DNA of 20,621 bases from Beroe ovata (GCA_946803715.1 CAMPET010000004.1:766871-787491); one strand, 5' to 3'; positions 1 to 12,200 are shown, numbered from the stretch's first letter. Numbers and translations are program-made. Notes: generated from the sequence alone by a model not told the origin.

Positions 1-32
1 ACACACACACACACACACACATACACACACAT
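1..32. repeat. (AC)n microsatellite at the left edge
   Basis: A run of AC dinucleotides with one AT interruption near position 21. It probably continues to the left of the window. Confidence 0.95.
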
Positions 33-148
33 GTTATCAAAGTACGTTCCTTACAATATTCAATACTGACATGAGCTCCAAAGTTCACATTGCAGAAAGA
101 AGGGGGACGTGTGTTGTGTTGCTATTTCAATTTGTAATCGGAATATAT

Positions 149-220
149 GGGCGAGACCTGGCAGCGGATAGGGCATCCTGATTAGAACAGAGAAAGAGAG
201 TTCGATCCTAGTTCGTGCCC
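149..220 (+). repeat. tRNA-like element (SINE head or tRNA pseudogene)
   Basis: A 72-nt stretch with the proportions of a tRNA. GGGCGAG at the 5' end pairs imperfectly with CGTGCCC at the 3' end (five Watson-Crick pairs, one G-T, one mismatch). An A-box-like segment (TGGCAGCGGATAGG, 159-172) and a perfect B-box match to GWTCRANNC (GTTCGATCC, 200-208) lie at tRNA-like spacing. A degenerate anticodon arm with loop ATTAGAA sits between them. The T-stem pairs poorly and the A-box looks about two bases short, so a working tRNA is unlikely. The element is followed almost at once by an (AC)n tract, as in SINEs with simple-repeat tails. A chance match remains possible. Confidence 0.5.
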
Positions 221-224
221 TAAG

Positions 225-225
<1 letters not shown>

Positions 226-258
<33 letters not shown>
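226..258. repeat. (AC)n microsatellite, possible tail of the tRNA-like element
   Basis: A nearly perfect AC dinucleotide run of about 33 bp that starts five bases after the tRNA-like 3' end. This position suits a SINE tail. Confidence 0.93.
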
Positions 259-261
<3 letters not shown>

Positions 262-495
262 GGGTGATTCTGTCAATACCTCTTATTGCTGAGTAGGTGA
301 CAAAGTTGCACGTACTCAACAGGGTGGGGGGAGAGAAAGAGAGAGAATTTCTATTTCGGGAATTAGAGGAGGGCCCAGCATGATATGAGCGCGAGTCTGT
401 GTCTTGTGAGATATATAAATTTCCAGCTAGGTTTAATTACTACGCGTCATCAGACGCAAGTCTCGGGGTGAGAGATACGCCAGCGTCATCACCAA
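259..495. other. Non-coding stretch
   Basis: No open frame resembling a protein and no RNA gene is visible. There is a short purine-rich run (GGGGGGAGAGAAAGAGAGAGA) near 326-346. Confidence 0.5.
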
Positions 496-540
496 TCACC
501 ATGGTTATACACACACACACGCGCGCGCGTCACCATGGTG
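496..540. repeat. Alternating purine-pyrimidine tract between CACCATGG repeats
   Basis: Positions 506-530 alternate pyrimidine and purine without a break, first as TA/AC steps and then as GCGCGCGC. Such tracts readily adopt Z-DNA. Copies of the near-palindromic TCACCATGGT flank it (496-505 and 530-539), so the tract sits in the loop of a potential cruciform. Confidence 0.75.
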
Positions 541-1464
541 AAATATATTGAGTGACAAGTGTGAAGTACGCGGGAAAAGTGATTACACACACTACACAGC
601 TCTCGTCGTCGTCGTCACAGAACTCGACCGCTCCGGAAAAGGTGAAAAGTGAGCGTGTGTCACGTGGTGAGCAGCACATCATGTGTATCACGTGACACAC
701 AACGTGACACCTTATCACAGGGTCTGGACTAGGCGTCCGGGTGTCTGACCTGCAGACAGATTATATTCATCATCCATTCGGAACAGGAAGGGAAAAAGAT
801 CCAGTGAAGTATCTTGAGTGTTTTGTGTGTTGTTACCGAGTGGAATCAGTTAAAACTCAAGGATACACTCAAAGAAAAATGTATCTTCACATTTTTCCTT
901 GCGCGAAATTATGGAGAGAAAATAATCGTGCAAAATTTCACGGAGTTTCTTATATCTGCGTTGTTAGCGGGTCGGTGGCAATGGGGGGAGGCGAGAGGGG
1001 GAGAGGGGAGGAGCTATATCTATCAAAGAGAGCTATGAACGTAGTTAATATTTTGTAGCAGGGAGAGAAGCAAATTGTGCTGACAATGACTATATGATAG
1101 TGTTTCTCTAATCCAAACAAATGACAAACTCAGCCATCAAACCCTACCCATGGGAGAGATTGCCGATTCATGGATTAGACGTCCAATCACCCCCTCCTTC
1201 CGATAAATCTTTAGTCCAGGAGAGAGAAACTATGAGGGCTGCGCGCAGCACGAGAAGATAAATCGTGTCAGTATAATTCTCAGTCGCTATATGTTATCAG
1301 TCTAATTGCGTGAAAGACTAAGAGCTCGATTCCATATAGCACCTCACGTTACCCGCCTTATCAGGACTCCCTCCCCATCCCCCCTCTCTCACTCCCCTCT
1401 CTCAGCATTGTTATCCCGCCGTAACATGTACTCATCCCTTTGTCGAGAGATGGGGGAATACCAA
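541..1464. other. Non-coding stretch with G-rich and C-rich runs
   Basis: The open frames here show no recognisable protein features. A G-rich run (980-1012) and a C-rich run (1368-1396) stand out. The latter puts four G-runs on the minus strand and might form a long-loop G-quadruplex. CACGTG E-boxes lie at 661 and 689. Confidence 0.5.
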
Positions 1465-1500
1465 CGATTTGAGTGAGCTGGACCGGGTCCACTCAAATCG
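1465..1500. repeat. Bulged inverted repeat (hairpin)
   Basis: CGATTTGAGT at the left end is perfectly complementary to ACTCAAATCG at the right end. Inside, GGACC and GGTCC pair around a central G, and a 5-nt bulge (GAGCT) lies on the left arm only. The 36-bp element is thus a nearly complete palindrome. No gene is attached to it. Confidence 0.85.
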
Positions 1501-1745
1501 CTACACACGTAGGGTAACAGTTATACTCGATGAATGATCACACCGATAGGAGAGGAAGGAGGGAGGGGAAAAGGAGACGATTGGTCACTCAAAGTAGGGG
1601 GAGAGAGAGAGCATCAACTCGAGGATGGGCATAACGATAATGACTAGCTCACCATTCCAGGCTTTGTCCACGTTACAACATGATTGAGGAGAGCAATGTG
1701 ATTGTTATTTTGTTACTCATTCCAAAGAATCCTGATCATACACAA

Positions 1746-1789
1746 CTCCCCCTCCTCCTCTCTCCCTCGCTCTCTCTCTCCCTCTCCCG
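1746..1789. repeat. Polypyrimidine (CT-rich) tract
   Basis: About 44 bp made almost entirely of C and T on the plus strand. Together with purine-rich runs at 1548-1578, 1597-1612 and 1874-1900 it makes this kilobase unusually strand-asymmetric, as in some GAGA-type promoter regions and H-DNA-prone tracts. Confidence 0.8.
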
Positions 1790-1937
1790 TTATCATGTGG
1801 GTTTTTGACTGAGGGAACTGTACAATGACAAGACTTTAGCACCATACAGGTGTCAATCACACAGCTCACACAAGAAAGAGAGGGGGGAGGGAAGAGAGCA
1901 TGCACCTTGAACAGGTGTTACCAAACATTTCTTATCA

Positions 1938-1959
1938 AACACACACACACACACACACA
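1938..1959. repeat. (AC)n microsatellite
   Basis: About 11 AC units that run straight into CAG, which would act as the 3' splice site of the candidate exon that follows. Confidence 0.93.
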
Positions 1960-1961
1960 GG

Positions 1962-2033
1962 ATGGACGACAATGGAAGTCAATCGTTAGTGAGCTCTGAG
2001 TTTCTATTGATGAGTCCATCAGCTATAGCTACC
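1962..2033 (+). CDS. Candidate first coding exon of an unidentified gene
   Basis: An ATG directly after a potential acceptor (ACACACAG|G) opens 24 sense codons that end at a strong donor, ACC|GTGAGTAAG. The encoded peptide starts MDDNGSQSLVSSEF, the acidic, Ser-rich kind of N-terminus common in transcription factors. The purine/pyrimidine-rich kilobase upstream could be a promoter. Against it, I find no convincing second exon between here and 6.2 kb, the acceptor tract is (AC)n rather than pyrimidine-rich, and the peptide matches no family I recognise. Treat it as a hypothesis. Confidence 0.22.
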
Positions 2034-2775
2034 GTGAGTAAGGGGATGTGTCGCCAGTCGATAACTAATCCAAAATAGGAGGGGGGGGTCAGACACCTAC
2101 CACCGTATGACAAGGAGTAACAATGTAAATATGTAAACAACATGCCTCCTCTCACAACTATATAATCACAATTTTATAATCACAAAAAAGCCCATTAAAT
2201 TGACCAGTTAGCCCGGGAGTTAATGACGCGGTCTCCGCACTGCGGCTACGACCGATAACTCATTCTAGAGAAGAGAATACTGCGGTAATTGGGTGCTTGG
2301 TGCGGGAAAAGATAGGTTTCGCGGTTATCATGGGGGGTGTCTCACCTCCCTGTTATTTCAAACACATTGAATGAGGAACGGAAAAACGCCTGTTCTGTAA
2401 AGTAGGAAAGCATTGGATCCAGTCTTCTCAAAAAGAGGGAATTGGTGATGGTCTCAGACCCTGATAACAGGGAAGAGCGAGTAGTTGTTAAAGCTGTGCA
2501 ATTCACCATACTTGAATGATTTCATAACAAAGCAAAAATCCATACCCCAACAATTATAAACGGTAGATAGAAACATCTGTAACAAACACCCACTTGCTTT
2601 AAGTAAAGATGTTTTAAAAGTTTAAATACAGACTCGAGAGCCGTTACCCAATGCGAATAGTATCAGTGTTCCATCGCTGCGCCCTCTGGACAATGGGATC
2701 ACGAGACAATAGATTGGGTGGTTCACGATAAATGGTCGCATTCTTGTGATAAGTTGAACCGTGCCATAAAGAACT
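2034..2775. other. Non-coding stretch
   Basis: No gene, RNA or ordered repeat recognised. It would be intronic if the candidate exon at 1962-2033 is real. Confidence 0.5.
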
Positions 2776-2850
2776 GTACCGTAGAGTACTGTACCGTAGA
2801 GTACTGTACCGCAGAGTACTGTACCGTAGAGTACTGTACCGTAGCATACA
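2776..2850. repeat. 15-bp minisatellite, five copies
   Basis: The unit GTACCGTAGAGTACT repeats head to tail from 2776. The third unit has one change (GCAGAG) and the fifth diverges at its end. The minus strand stays open through it and reads as a repeated TLRYS pentapeptide, which is a by-product of the 15-bp period and not a gene. Confidence 0.93.
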
Positions 2851-3701
2851 GTACAGACCAGGATCTTTGGGATATTTCTTGAATAGCGGCAGGTTTATGG
2901 TCAAAGAGAAATAACTTCGAAAAATAACACCAAATCCAAAGCCTTATCTATAGTAGATGTGTAATGAGTATGATGCAAACATAACAAAATAATGGGTATC
3001 GATTTTCTAATTCAAGGATTGACATAATAGCGGGAAGAGTCTAAACTTTGGACCATCAGCGGTTACCCGACTGATGTAAGGCCCTTCCTTGTCAACTGCG
3101 ATGAGAATCTGAGAATCATCAGGTGGCAAGGGAGAACGGAGTGGTTTCGGCCCACCGTACCCCTCACAATGTAACGACCATATTGATATACACTTGGAAA
3201 TGAGAAATACTCGGTGAATATGCTATACATTAAATTCCAAAGCATAAGTAGCCCTCAAACGATAGTAGGCTATGGCATCTTAGGTCATGGTGAAAGATCT
3301 TTTCAGACGCTATACAATTACAATATGTTCCCCCTTTCAATTTCTGAAACTCACTCCTTCATTCAAGAATAATGGGCATTTGGCAATGTACCTATACTGC
3401 CTTTGTTAATCTATATGTCACCTACAGTACGGGAATTGAACCTGCATTCTTATTGGTTTTCTCAAGAATTGAAGCTGGACCCAATAGTCAATCACAACAC
3501 TATTGGAGTCCTGGGAAAATGCCAAGTTTCAATTATTGATGGAACTATTGGGAATTTCTATATAAATTTTTCCATCCATATTCCATCGCTATGTTACTGG
3601 ATTTACCTAATTGTTATAGATACAATGGCGTTGAGTTATGCAGAAGATATACTGTGTTCTGTGACTCATCGAGCGCTAGTAATTCCGGATCTATGCTTTT
3701 A
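2851..3701. other. Non-coding stretch
   Basis: Moderately AT-rich sequence with no recognisable coding region, RNA gene or repeat. Confidence 0.5.
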
Positions 3702-3776
3702 CGCATCAATGCTTGCCCGCATCAATGCTTGCCCGCATCAATGCTTGCCCGCATCAATGCTTGCCCGCATCAATGC
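3702..3776. repeat. 16-bp minisatellite, 4.6 copies
   Basis: The unit CGCATCAATGCTTGCC repeats without a mismatch from 3702, and the last copy is cut short after CGCATCAATGCT. Perfect identity between copies indicates recent expansion. Confidence 0.95.
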
Positions 3777-6238
3777 TAGTACTGGTAGCGATTAATGTTC
3801 AGCCCAATTCCGTTATTTGCACTCCTCAACCATATGCTGATAGACGCTGATTGATCAGTATAGAGCCATGTGGATAACTGCTTACTGCTCTGACCACATA
3901 TAATGTTCTCGTTAGGGAGAATGTTGGGGGTTAACTAACATACAATAAGAAAACGTGGCATGTGTGTGTATTTGTGCGTGTGTGGAATGCATGACACAAA
4001 TTTCAGACCAGGCGTCACGTGATCACACAGATTCCCAAACTCGGCGCTGATTGGCTAAGAGAACAACGCGGAGAGAGCTGATTGGTCACTTCTCGTCACT
4101 GGAAACAGCTAGGAGTTCAAGAGTGACAAGGGTTTGAGTAGAATGGCTGCTATAATTCAAAAATAATTTCAACCCCGCCTTATATCATAATCAATGTCGA
4201 GAAATCCGACTCTATTAACCAGCCTTAACCACCACTTTTCTGTTTAACATTGCACACCTAGTGCAGTGTGTGGAGACATTGTGTTGAAAGTTACTGTCAC
4301 AGCAGACCCGCCGTGCATGCAGGGCAAGGACCGTAAAATTCGCCCTAATTAGAAATTACCGAGCACCACATTAGAACCTGTAAAACTAAAAGGGTGTTGC
4401 TGCATTTGAAACTGTGTAAATCAAAGAAAAACGTTCTGTAAAGTACGAACTCTGATGGAACAGACGCGAAGGAGTGCTGATTCACTGAATAGTTCAAGTT
4501 CAAGTAGTATTAAAACGGGGAGATGTATACAGAGGAGAAAATACTACGAAAACCTAAGGATATGCCAACATCACACGTAAATGAGTGGGGTCAGACGACG
4601 AGTAGGAGTCAGGGTGGGAATTGTGGGATTTATCATGCTAGAGGGGAAACGGTTCCCATATATTGTCTAAAGTAGCTTACATGTGTACAACAGCAACGAC
4701 ATAACTGCCGCGCACTCTGCTTTTAATTTACTTTTCAAGCACCTACCGGGGGGAAGTGCGTAACAACTTAATTCCCAAATGGAGTTTTCGCTCGTAAAAA
4801 GTGCTCAGTGTAACACTTTGATAGACGTAATATCATTGCTGATGTAGATACGCTTTATAACTACAGCTGGTGCAAATGGGGCTAGCGTGGGCCCGGCAGA
4901 GAATATGGACACTCTTGTACCTAGAGAGATTTTAATAATGACACACGTATCATGTATCTAAGTCAATAAACTTGAGTAGGTACTTATATTGACAACAAAA
5001 TACGTGATGACTCACACGATTTAGATAGTCAAGGATGAATTTCACAGGTAATTAATACCACAATCCGTAGACTATAATAATCTAGACGGTTTACCAGATT
5101 ATTACCAGTACGTGTGGTACTGAGACCAACCCTAACTAAATGGAAGTCACTCTAAAACCACCTCAGTTTGGTACGGGGACTAAAGCTAGGGATCGGTTTG
5201 ATCCGGGTTAGAGTATGTAAACGCGATGTTTCCAATGTGGTAGCCGGTATAATAGTTACATGCATGATAATTCCTGGGAAACCGGACGTGTTGGAATTTA
5301 GAGAAAATAGTGGCAATCTGAAATTTTACATCGGATTTATAGATCTAATGTGGGATTTGCAAAAACTCCAGGCTGAAAAACCAGAATGACGAATATGGGT
5401 GAATCGCGCTGTACAAAATGTACAAGTACAATTGATGAAACTAGGCGACGGAATCAAATGTATACTATACGCTACATTGCATCGTGTTCATGAATGATCA
5501 ATGAATGTGACATTGAGTGCGCGCACAGTGTAAACTATGTACACGCATCGACTAAATTGGACACATGACACACGGAGAAAGTCATGTCGCGGAACGCGCG
5601 GTGAAAATGCTGCATATAATTGCACTCAAACAGCAATTGAATTACCCAAAGTTGCGGTGCTCGCAATAAATTCGTACGTGCACGTTTTGTGTGCAGTGTG
5701 GACCGTTCTATCTGTCTGAAGACAGACTCGGCCAATTTCTGATTGTTTGTACTACATCATTCATTTAATGAATTAGGCTAAGCGTTGTCTCCAATCATGT
5801 TCAGTTTAAAAGTGCGATCATGGCATTGATTGCTTGCTATTCATTTGGTGACTTGAATCAACAATCAAGTGCCCCTGAACTAACCTGAGAACTGGACTTC
5901 ATGCTATCCGTTATGCGGCTAAGTTAAATCGGACAAAGAAAACAAATTTGTAATTGGAAATGATAATCAGACCTCAGAGTTTTATACAGATTAACATTCA
6001 AAACATCTCAATATGTACACAAATGTAAATTCTCTGCAGATCAAATTAGAGTTCTTCGATTTTGAATATCATCAATCAGTCTGGGAGATAAGCTTTCTTG
6101 AATTACAATACATTTAATTCTTTAAAATGGAAAACTCGTTCCACAGTTTTTGGTTAGAATCAATCTTCATGTGTCGGCAGTCCGTTCAAACCATTACTCA
6201 GTGCAAATCTTAACTCGACATCTCACTAAACGAACAGA
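3777..6238. other. Gene-poor stretch downstream of UBE3B
   Basis: About 2.5 kb with no protein or RNA gene I can support. It presumably includes the 3' UTR and terminator region of UBE3B (minus strand, entering from 6238) and then intergenic or intronic DNA. Small structures include an E-box CACGTG at 4016 and a 7-bp-arm hairpin at 5711-5726. Short open frames here have no family features. Confidence 0.5.
6113..6118 (-). terminator. Possible poly(A) signal (ATTAAA) for UBE3B
   Basis: On the minus strand ATTAAA lies about 120 bp after the UBE3B stop codon. I see no AATAAA nearer, so this common variant is the best candidate. Confidence 0.4.
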
Positions 6239-9200
6239 TCAGCTGAGCTCAAACCCAGCTCCGGCATTGATGGCATATCTCAGTTTATCCCGTAGGAGAC
6301 CTTTACTCCGATAAACCGGTAGTTTGAGCAGGTTGAAACAGGTTGAGGAGGTGGGAAGACGACAGTTCTCCGAAGGAGACCCCTGGTTTAGTCCTAGAAA
6401 ACTCTTGAACGAGCTCCGTAGTGCTTGACCTGAGGGATATTCCCGGTTATAAGACGTTTCCGACATGGGAGATTAGGCGGGAAAGAGTCCGAAATCTTTC
6501 CATGATGGTGATTACTAATGCCATCCATTATAGCCGCTAATTGATTAATTACATCGATCATCACCATCCCTGTGATCCTTCTCATTCATCATACCTGTAG
6601 TCAGGTCACTCCTCTCCTCATCCTGCCCAACAGCCCGGATAGAAAAGGGTGGGGACATGGAACTGAAGCCCATGAGAGGTGGTCTCCGGACACTCGTCAC
6701 AAACTTGAGCAGAGCGCTCTTCTCCGTTTCGGTAAACTCGTTGATCACAATGTCCCAGAACCACAGTATTACCCGGTGTCCGCCATGAAACCCGCCCAGA
6801 TACCGCACATTCTTCCTCAGATCTGCAGGGGGGAGTGGAGTTAGAAATCGGGGGAGGGGATAGTGATTTCCAATATCGCTAGTTGTTTAATCGGGTCAAT
6901 GTGGTCTTGACTCGAACAGAACTCGGAGTCATAATATTACCTGAGAGATCAATAGCCGAATTGTCTCCTGAAACCAGTTTCTGTAACTCCGGTAGAGAGA
7001 ACATCCTCAACCACTCGGCTTCAATTATACCCTGGAATCCTGAAACAATGACAACCCCATGACGCCCCAGCGTGTGCCAATGTAAATGATTCATCCGCAA
7101 TTTCAATTGCTCATGTTGCTCCAGACTACTGCTTCTATATTCATCGTTAGTCAGATGATAGCTTCTTTTAGGGTCAGACTTCCATGTAATAAGGTTGGCC
7201 ACATGCCAAAGATTGGGCTACAATTTCGAATCCTATCTCATCCACACTTACCGAGACAAAAGGCTTGAGTTTGTTTGTGAATCTGTGTATACATCTTGTA
7301 ATGAGCTATCTGGAAGAGGAACGTTATGTATGAGATTTATGATTCGAAGACCCGTCAAGTGGGCGTAATAAACAGATGGTATCGGTATATCGGTATAACT
7401 GACATGTGATTCATACCTGGTGTATGTAACTGATCTTGTTGGTGTTGGTAACTGGTGTAAAGCTCCCTCCTGGCATCAGTTCCTCTGTTACCACCTTGCC
7501 AAACTCCTGTTCATCCACAGAGAATGTCAGACCTGCGGGTGTCAGGGAACTTGTCATTACTGCCATGGAAAATTCTGTCGAAATTGTGAGCCCGTGCCTC
7601 CAATCCTCTCATAATTCTCCCTCTGACCGCATGAAGAGTGTACGGGCTCAAAAAGTGTATGGGTTCATAATCTTAGGAACAGTTTTAAATTGTAGTACAA
7701 ATTGTAGTAAAAATAAATTACCTAAGTCCTGAACATCGCCAGTGTAATCCTTGATAAACATGAGATTCTTGTGGAGCTCAGAGTCCAGTCCAGGCAACTC
7801 GTCAAGATAGCTGAACAGCGTGTTCTTGTTGTGGAGCAGTTGCCTGATGAAGAATGGAGCAAAGTTCACATCAACCACGATTCCTTCGTATACTGCTTTG
7901 GATAGAATCCGACCTGCAAGAGGTTACGTGACAGTGTAGTGGAAGTTGCTGTGGTTCAGGGATGTTGCTCGCAACTTATTCGAGTTACCATGACAACATA
8001 ATAGTCTCGCCATGACAACATTATAGTCTCGCCATGACAACATCATAGTCACGCCTGAACTCACCTATGTAATAGAAGAGGTCGAGATGATCGAAATGGA
8101 CCTTGCTGAGCGGGGACGGGTACAACCAACTATTCTCCTCACTCACGGCAAATATCCCGAATTCCGGGTTCAGAGCATGTTTTAGAGTTTCATCGAGGAA
8201 CTCCTTGAGAACACCGTCTTGATCAATACCAACCTCCTCCAACCCAAACTCATTGACAAACATGATCTTCACATTGTGCTTCAGAGATTCATTCGTCACG
8301 CCCTTCATCTGCAAATAACCATCATCGAAAATACGCTTCCGATTGATCTTCATGAGAATTGTATCTCCGTCGATGTTTCTCCTATCTTCCGCCCTCTTTT
8401 CCATCTTTATCACATTCTCAAGATACTCCAGCTTCTTCTTATTGGGCAGTACCCAAGGTATAAAGTCGATTATCTTCTGAGCTCGACCCAGTTTTGTCTT
8501 CAGCTCCGCTATCACAGCACCGGGCGACGCATCTTTGGGAGTCCAGAACTTTGCCCCCGTGAATCTCTTCCTCTCGTCCCGCTCATGTAGCAGAACAAGG
8601 AGCCCATGACAAACCGTTACTCGCTCCAAGATCACGCTACTCTTCAGCTCATCATAGTAGTTCCACAGGATGTTGAACAGCATGTTGTTCACAAAATCAC
8701 CTATCACACCGAGCTCTTTGAGGGTGAATGGTTGCTGTTGCTCGTAGATCTCCTTGTCGGATAACACAACGAAATACTGCCCGAAACAGGAACAGAAGAG
8801 AAGGAGAATCGGGACGAATGGATCGGTGATGTTTTGACAGACCATGCTACGGGCAAGGGTCTTGCTGGATTGGGAGTGTTCCGTGTACACCAGCTTCCAC
8901 AGAGAGGGTAGGAAATCTGGGGAGGGATGGAGTGAGGTGTAGAATGGGGTGGAGTTAAACATGGACTTGCTGGTTACATCCCCTTGGAGATATGTAGCAA
9001 GAAATTTGAGAAAATCTCGCTGCTCACTACGATGTGTTTTTACCTGGGAAGCAGCAGAGAGACATGAGCACGTCAGTCTTGTAGAGGTGGAAGGTTGCTA
9101 TGAGGTTGTTATAGAGACTGCACACCCCACTCACGTGTAGGAGTAGGCGTGATTCACATCGTCCTGAGAAGAGGTGCTTCCAGTGAACAACTGCTCCTGC

Positions 9201-12200
9201 ACGCCCCCCTCCTGGGAACTCTGTGTCCAGGAGATCCTGCCGGAAAGAGGGGGTAGAGAATAATTGGGAAATGTTACATTAGAGGGAGAGAGTCATAGAG
9301 GGGCGAGCAGCCTGAAAGGGAAATGCTTTGGACAAGAATCAATTCAAGATTCCCTAGATAAACTGGGCGTTGCATGATAACCTGGAAAAAGAACTTCTTG
9401 AAGAGGTTGCAGTGGAGGAGTCTGATCTGTATACTCAGAGAGTTTAGTGAGTTGGTGAGCGCTGCCGAAACCGGGGTATCCCTCATCCCGAGAAGGGGGT
9501 GCCAGTGGGCCGCTTTCAGGGATGCCTTGTTCCCCGTTGCTAATAGCAACACGTTTAGTGTGGGGATTATTGTCGGATACTTGATAACAACTCCCTCCTT
9601 CAGTGCCTGGAATGTTCAGTTATCAGTATAGTGTGAAAAGCTGACAACGTACGTCAAAACATGAAATTCTAAATCTATAGAAATTCTATACACAACTTTC
9701 TCTTGACAGTTGACACCACTTAATCTTGACTCCACTTTCTATTGGCATTAGTTTCTCTAGAAGCTACTCTCACTTCACAGACTACACAACTTCTGGCACT
9801 ACATTCTCTCGATATTACTTTGGTTTGCCACTTTTTCCTCTCGACGCATTACAAAATGACACACACACAGTACAAACACACAGTACAAACACGCACACAC
9901 ACAAATAAACACACACAAATACGAATACAAACACACAGACACACACACACAGACACACAAACATACATACACAGAGGGACACACACACACATACACACAC
10001 ACCTGATAAATGAGCTGGACAGCATTAAGTAGGAGGAAGAGAAGCTGCTCCTTAGTACAGGTGGAGACTATTTGCTCCGTGTGTGTTGTGAGAACTGTCA
10101 GTGCTGTCAGGATATATCCAGTCAGATCTGTCACGTGACTCGGTGTCAGTCGACCAATGAGAGCAGGGGTAGAGAAGACACTGAGCCACATTGCGAGCCA
10201 CATGCTCTCGTTAAACTTGGATTTGTTGAAGGTGAGTAAAAGGAGGGAGGAGATGAGGTGGAGTTGAGAGTTGCTGAGGACAGCTTCAGACCGTGATACG
10301 TTGCTTAGCAACAATGACTGGATGCACGATAGTATACCCTCTGAAATATGAGTATTGAGTGCATTTGTAGCGAGGAATCTGTAATTTGGATTGAATTTTA
10401 CCCTCGATTAAAATTAAGAGTTTCGAGATTTCATGTCACCACGATCAATCCGTGGATGGGTAATTTCGTGATTCGAATAAGTTGGAATATTTTGGATGGA
10501 AGAATCACAATATTTCCAGGAGGAGAAGGAGGAGTAACACGTGAATTACGATAATCGGAACACGCGTCATTTAAAATCTGATAACACTTAGTACAGTTGC
10601 TGTGGATCAATTCGTTCCAGGAACACACACAGTACTACTATATTCTAGTTCATCGCATCATGTTGTGGTTTCCAACTAATTAGACGCGAGTTTAATAAAT
10701 CATTGTGTAAGCAGTATTTAAATATCTTCATTCTTATTAACAATGAACTATCTTCTCCACTGCATGGTCTTTTTAAACTTGACGCCATTCAACACTGCTG
10801 CACTTCAACGTGACTTCGGACTAAATAGTGATATTTTCAAGGAAGAGATGTGCTAACGAAAATTCTGTGATAGTGGAAATACCTAGCGCTTACACTTGTA
10901 TTGAGTTTGCAACTAAATATAGATAGGAATCACTGAATCGGGATAAAACAAGGAACTGGAACTAACGATAAACATCACATGAACATGTCTTTTTATCCAG
11001 GTGTGATGCTCAAGTCCATGATGCAGCCATCATAATTGTCCTTTGATAATTGGGAATGATTCAAATGGCTCGAATCGATGATGAGAAATACTCATTGAGC
11101 ATATTATCGTCTAAAATAGGCTTCATTTCTTTCAAATGGGTGGCATCAATGTTTGAAGATCGTCTTTATTTGTTGGTAAGATGAATGAGGACTATCACAC
11201 CCCCATCACTTGAATCGACGCCTCTTCCAGCAATCAGGGTAAGTCTGTTTCTGGATATCTGCCAAAGTCTGCGCCTCCTCCGCATACCCTCTCTTCTCCT
11301 CCGCACTCAATCCCCTCCATCTCTCGCCCAGGAGCACGCTGATGTCTCGGTTATCTTTACCAGGGTTTAGTCTGGTTAATTCCAGCCTGTGCTTCTTAGC
11401 GAACAACATGAACGAGTTCATAGGACGTTTAGCTTTGTACGATGGTGTTGGGGAGGTGATGGTGTCGCTAGGGGAGGTGTCAATGGGGAAGAGTGTGGTG
11501 TCATGAACACCGTAGTTTGTGGTGTCAGCTTGAGGAGGGCATGACAGACATACGTCTCCCGGGGTTAGGAACATGAAGCCGGGGGTTCGGTATTTTCGGG
11601 CGGCTAGGGATGGGAGGAAACTGGACCACCCTTTGTCCCTGACCAGGAAAAGTGTCTCGGGGGACACTCTCACAGTAATGACGTCACTAACATTGTCATG
11701 GACACCACTGTTACCATAGTCACAGATACTACCATTCGGTTTAGTGTGGAGATCACAAAATTGCGCCAGGAGGTATTCACTTTTGAGTGAGTACTGACAG
11801 TTGAGGAACACCATAGGTTGATCGGACGGTGGCAGTTCATTGACACCAATCCACGTTCCGCCACTACTCAACACAGTGGTGTCACGCGGGAAACACCTCC
11901 AAGAGGAAGCAGGAAATGCTGGTTTCTTGGTGTACGAGATCCAATTCCTATCCGGCGAGGGGTTAGACGAGGGTGAGATACTGCTTAGTAAACTTGGGGG
12001 AGAGAGTGGGAAATTGAGACTGGGTCTCGCTAAAATATTCTTCAGAATGGGTGAATATCGGGGGAAAAGGAGTGAGAGGGGGTCTGGGTTGTAGAGAGTG
12101 TTATTGGAGGCAGTAATCACATCGATATCGAAACTTCGCTTGTTCTCGTCGGGAGATTCCCCGTATCCAGCTGGCAGAGTACAACATTTGCTGTCTAACA

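Noticed and set aside
980-1012. Strict G-quadruplex on the plus strand
   Set aside because: Only three long G-runs are well separated, so it does not meet the usual four-run rule with short loops.
741-1058. Plus-strand 105-codon open frame
   Set aside because: It has no domain, signal or family resemblance and its end lies in a G-rich tract. No evidence that it is a gene.
2644-2904. Minus-strand open frame with repeated TLRYS pentapeptides
   Set aside because: It is produced by the 15-bp minisatellite. There are no splice, start-context or domain features.
3403-3795. Plus-strand 130-codon open frame
   Set aside because: Composition is random-like and its C-terminal part is the translated 16-bp minisatellite.
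5168-5389. Plus-strand 73-codon frame
   Set aside because: Not recognisable, with no supporting splice sites or conserved motif.
9117-9133. GTGAGT...CAG that could be a 17-nt intron inside UBE3B exon 5
   Set aside because: It is far too short to be spliced. Reading straight through keeps the frame and matches human UBE3B (the VCxLY region), so it is coding.
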